Assembly: GCA_023375785.1 (NCBI GenBank)
Contig: SZWC01001551.1
Span: 58,124-100,929, forward strand
Length of the DNA stretch: 42,806 bases
Direction of reading: 5' to 3'
Origin: Penium margaritaceum
Taxonomy: Eukaryota; Streptophyta; Zygnematophyceae; Desmidiales; Peniaceae
In this document: positions 40,602-42,806 of the stretch, piece after piece
Layout of the letters: each line of letters opens with the position of its first letter
Numbering within the stretch: position 1 is the stretch's first letter
Program-made: the position numbers and the translations under genes
The notes under the pieces: model-generated
Databases searched by the model: none
Told to the model about the DNA's origin: nothing
The model's input: the letters and a program-made list of their open reading frames with translations, nothing else

Positions 40602-41561
40602 AGCAGCAACTGGCGTTGTCACAGTAGCCCAGCTTTTGGAGAGGCTGGAGGGACGCGCCAACTTCACGTTTTGGAAAATCCGTACCCGCCTCCTTTTGGA
40701 GGAGAGGGGCTTGTGGGAGGTGGGGAGGGGCGACGAGCCGGCTCCAGTTCCACAGGCAAAAAGCATCACCGTAGTGCAGGTGGTGGCGGGGAAGACGCTG
40801 CAAAAGGGTGCAGCTGACACGGGTCCTTCTGCAGCTGTACCAGCGGCTTATGAGGAGTGGAAGAAGAAGAACAGGCAGGCCTTCAGGTTGCTTGTCAACA
40901 CCATCTCCAACCTGCATCTTTAGTACGTGAGTGACAAGGCTACTGCAAAGGAGGGGTGGGACACGTTGTGCAAGAAGTATGAGAGCAAGGATCCTGCATT
41001 CCTCATGCTTTTGGAGGAAAAGACGATGGCGCTGAAAATACAGGGTGGTGAAGGGATGGAGGCGTACCTGGACAGGACAAAGGAGCTGGCAAAGCAGCTG
41101 AGAGCGGCCGGCAACCCAATGGAAGAGACGCACTTCATCCTCCTCTTGCTGAGGGGACTCCCAACCAGCTACGACACGGTGCGAGAGACGCTGGAGTGCC
41201 AGCCAACTCTCGACCTCGACTTCATCTGTACACACCTGGTGCAGGTGGAATTGCGTCGCAATGCAACAAAACGCAATGGCGGCGGCAGCTGTGAAGCAGC
41301 TTTTGTGGCCACGAGCTCACGCAACCAGCAGCAGCAGTAGTCTGGGCAGCAGAGAGGCAAAAAGAAAGGCAAATGCCACTACTGCCAGAAAGAGGGACAC
41401 TACAAAAAGGAATGTTTCAAGCTCAAGAGGGACCAGAAAGAGTAGCAACAGAAGCAGTCATCGCAGCAGTAGTAGCAAAAGCAGCAACAGTAGCAGCAGC
41501 AGTCACAATAGCGTCAGCATCAGCAAAACCAGGCTGGTCTGCACCACTTTGGCAACATAAA
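40602..41561 (+). pseudogene. gag: Element H gag (UBN2-type, CCHC knuckle), single frame with TAG stops
   Basis: The original ATG aligns to ATA at 40602, so the first Met in frame is now 40636 (MERLEGRANFTFWKIRTRLL). The frame continues EERGLWEVGRGDEPAPVPQ, LVNTISNLHL, TAG at 40921, then WDTLCKKYESKDPAFLMLLE, AKQLRAAGNPMEETHFILLL, RGLPTSYDTVRETLECQPTL, CTHLVQVELRRNA to TAG at 41338. The knuckle CHYCQKEGHYKKEC (41374-41415) is intact. Further TAGs at 41443, 41470, 41473, 41491 and 41509 all lie in a Gln-rich tail. No TAA, TGA or frameshift occurs from 40636 to 42060. Confidence 0.88.
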
Positions 41562-42079
41562 TGTGGCCAAGGAGGTACGTGATCGTCTCTTAATGGCGAA
41601 GTCTGACATGTCGCAAGTGGAAAAGGCAGATCTCGCATGGTACAAGGACTCAGGGTGTACCAAGAGCCTCACACATCACAAGGTGTTGTTTACGCAGCTG
41701 CTGTCCATCCGTCCCCGTCCTATCGCTATGGGTGATGATCGGGTGGTGTATGCTAAGGGGATTGGGATTGTGGAGATGTGGTTGGAGACCCCACGTGGCA
41801 TTGAAGTGGGAGTGTTATATGGCGTGCTGTATGTACCTGATGCTGCATTCAACCTCCTCTCAGTCTCCTCTATTACAAACACAGGACTGCGCGTCGTCTT
41901 CGATGATGACTATGGCTACATCCTCAACAAGGATACAGGAGAGGAGTTGGCAAGGTCGACAAACGAGGGCGACATGTACCGCCTACTGGGGGCGACCAAG
42001 ATCTCGCGTGAGCAGAGTCTTGCAGGAGTGGTGCAGGCGACAGATGGCGAGATCTGGCATGCACGCTACGGCCACATCA
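41562..42079 (+). pseudogene. pol: Element H protease and pre-integrase, truncated
   Basis: In the same frame as gag: MAKEVRDRLLMAKSDMSQVE, LAWYKDSGCTKSLTHHKVLF (DSG at about 41647), VEMWLETPRGIEVGVLYGVL, YVPDAAFNLLSVSSITNTGL, NKDTGEELARS, then ATDGEIWHARYGHI (42040-42079), the start of the HHCC zinc region. The integrase is missing because fragment J begins here. It is the best family 1 protease in the window. Confidence 0.88.
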
Positions 42080-42806
42080 TCATTCACCCGCATGCTGATC
42101 AGCCGTTGTAGGATGAATAATCTGTTTGTGAGGGAGGTGGATTGGTGCACGTGCTTGAGCTTGTTGTAAGCTTTGGAAGCCAGCGTGTACACGGCAATGA
42201 TGGGAACATACTTCTTAGCAATCGCATTGCCGAGGAATGACATGACAATATCATTTCGATCCATCCATGCCTCATGCTCGGATGTGCCTTCCGCGGGAAC
42301 CTGCTCCTCTCCCTTTAGTAGTTTGATGAAGCCGCGCACTTTCATCGCCAGCTCGAACTGCCATCTCCAAAGGGGGAAGTCAATCCCCTAAAAAATGGGG
42401 ACTCCTCCCAAGGGTCCAAGACCTTGCGGCAGCGACGTAGCATTCACATTTGCTCCAATGGTCTTCCCTGTGGTAGCCATTGTTGAGCTTGAGGACTGCC
42501 CTGTGGTAGTCCCCACTCCTCCTGATGGGTCAATTATTTTTGTTGCCCTTATCTTCTTCCCACATCTCTGTTGCGTTGAGGCCGATGTAGGCTGATTTTA
42601 GCTGGTGTCTGCTACCGGTTTTAGGATGCAGATCCGTTGCTTACCCCTCCAGCCGATGTTCACGTGCAGACAGAGAAGATATCTACACCAACACACCTGG
42701 GATCTTGCCACCAAGGGCAGAGCTTGTCTTGGTTAGGAGACAAGGATCGTGCCTCCAATGGGCAGAGGTTGTCCTTGGTCCCTGTCTGCTGAGTGCAGAC
42801 CAAGCC
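42080..42806 (-). mobile_element. Fragment J: 5' part of a family 2 element (F subfamily), inverted relative to H
   Basis: This matches 30311-31037 of element F at about 97% by eye with one 1-bp indel: gag N-terminus (42345-42080, MKVRGFIKLLKGEEQVPAEG onward), the upstream gag segment (about 42595-42395, including VPIF and the same TAG), then the leader with its hairpins. It begins inside gag, not at an LTR, so the join to H at 42079/42080 is a recombination, deletion or assembly breakpoint. It continues beyond the right edge. Confidence 0.87.

Larger units (their letters stand above)
38898..42079 (+). mobile_element. Element H: Ty1/copia family 1, plus strand, truncated in integrase
   Basis: Plus strand: 5' LTR, perfect tRNA-iMet 3'-end PBS, leader with hairpin, gag, protease, pre-integrase, then an abrupt change at about 42079 to inverted family 2 sequence (fragment J). 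H is the youngest-looking copy: LTR termini, PBS and leader stem are all intact, and gag to protease stays in a single frame broken only by TAG codons. Confidence 0.9.

Noticed and set aside
41983..42345. A 120-codon minus-strand frame crossing 42080
   Set aside because: A chance fusion of fragment J gag sense sequence with the antisense of element H across the breakpoint, not a gene.

Overview
The window looks like gene-free, repeat-rich nuclear DNA from a plant-type (streptophyte) eukaryote. I see no host gene, rRNA, tRNA, CRISPR or bacterial-style operon. Almost everything is nested Ty1/copia LTR retrotransposons, all decayed by stops and frameshifts, sitting in and around an (ATGGT)n pentanucleotide satellite. 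Both primer-binding sites match the plant initiator tRNA-Met as I remember it, which supports a land plant or charophyte alga; the species cannot be fixed from the sequence.

Two copia families are present. Family 1 has LTRs of about 730 bp bounded by TGTTGG...CCAACA and a PBS matching the 3' end of tRNA-iMet. Family 2 has LTRs of about 715-785 bp bounded by TGTCAAC...GTCAACA-like ends and a PBS matching the anticodon arm of the same tRNA, which implies priming by a cleaved half-tRNA. In both, the order is gag (UBN2-type with a CCHC knuckle), protease, integrase, reverse transcriptase, RNase H.

Layout: 1-5033, element A (family 1, minus strand, 3' end off the window), apparently inserted in the RT of element B. 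5034-10021, element B (family 1, minus), which abuts the leader of element C. 10022-15098, element C (family 2, plus), ending in the satellite. 15099-15193, satellite. 15194-33567, element D (family 1, minus), split by two family 2 insertions: E (18101-24541) in its integrase and F (25761-31632, perfect AAGAG target duplication) in its gag. 33568-36383, satellite with a 464-bp non-satellite island at 35219-35682. 36384-38830, the 3' half of family 1 element G (minus). 38831-38897, a 67-bp LTR stub (I). 38898-42079, family 1 element H (plus), broken in its integrase. 42080-42806, an inverted fragment (J) almost identical to the 5' part of F.

Three single N bases (3112, 22600, 39544) each sit between two direct copies of 225-319 bp. 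These look like unmerged contig overlaps rather than biology; removing one copy restores the normal LTR length in H.

The points most worth following are the use of opposite ends of one tRNA as primer by two families that inserted into each other, conserved and partly covarying leader hairpins, repeated capture of elements by the ATGGT array, and decay dominated by Gln-codon to TAG/TAA changes.
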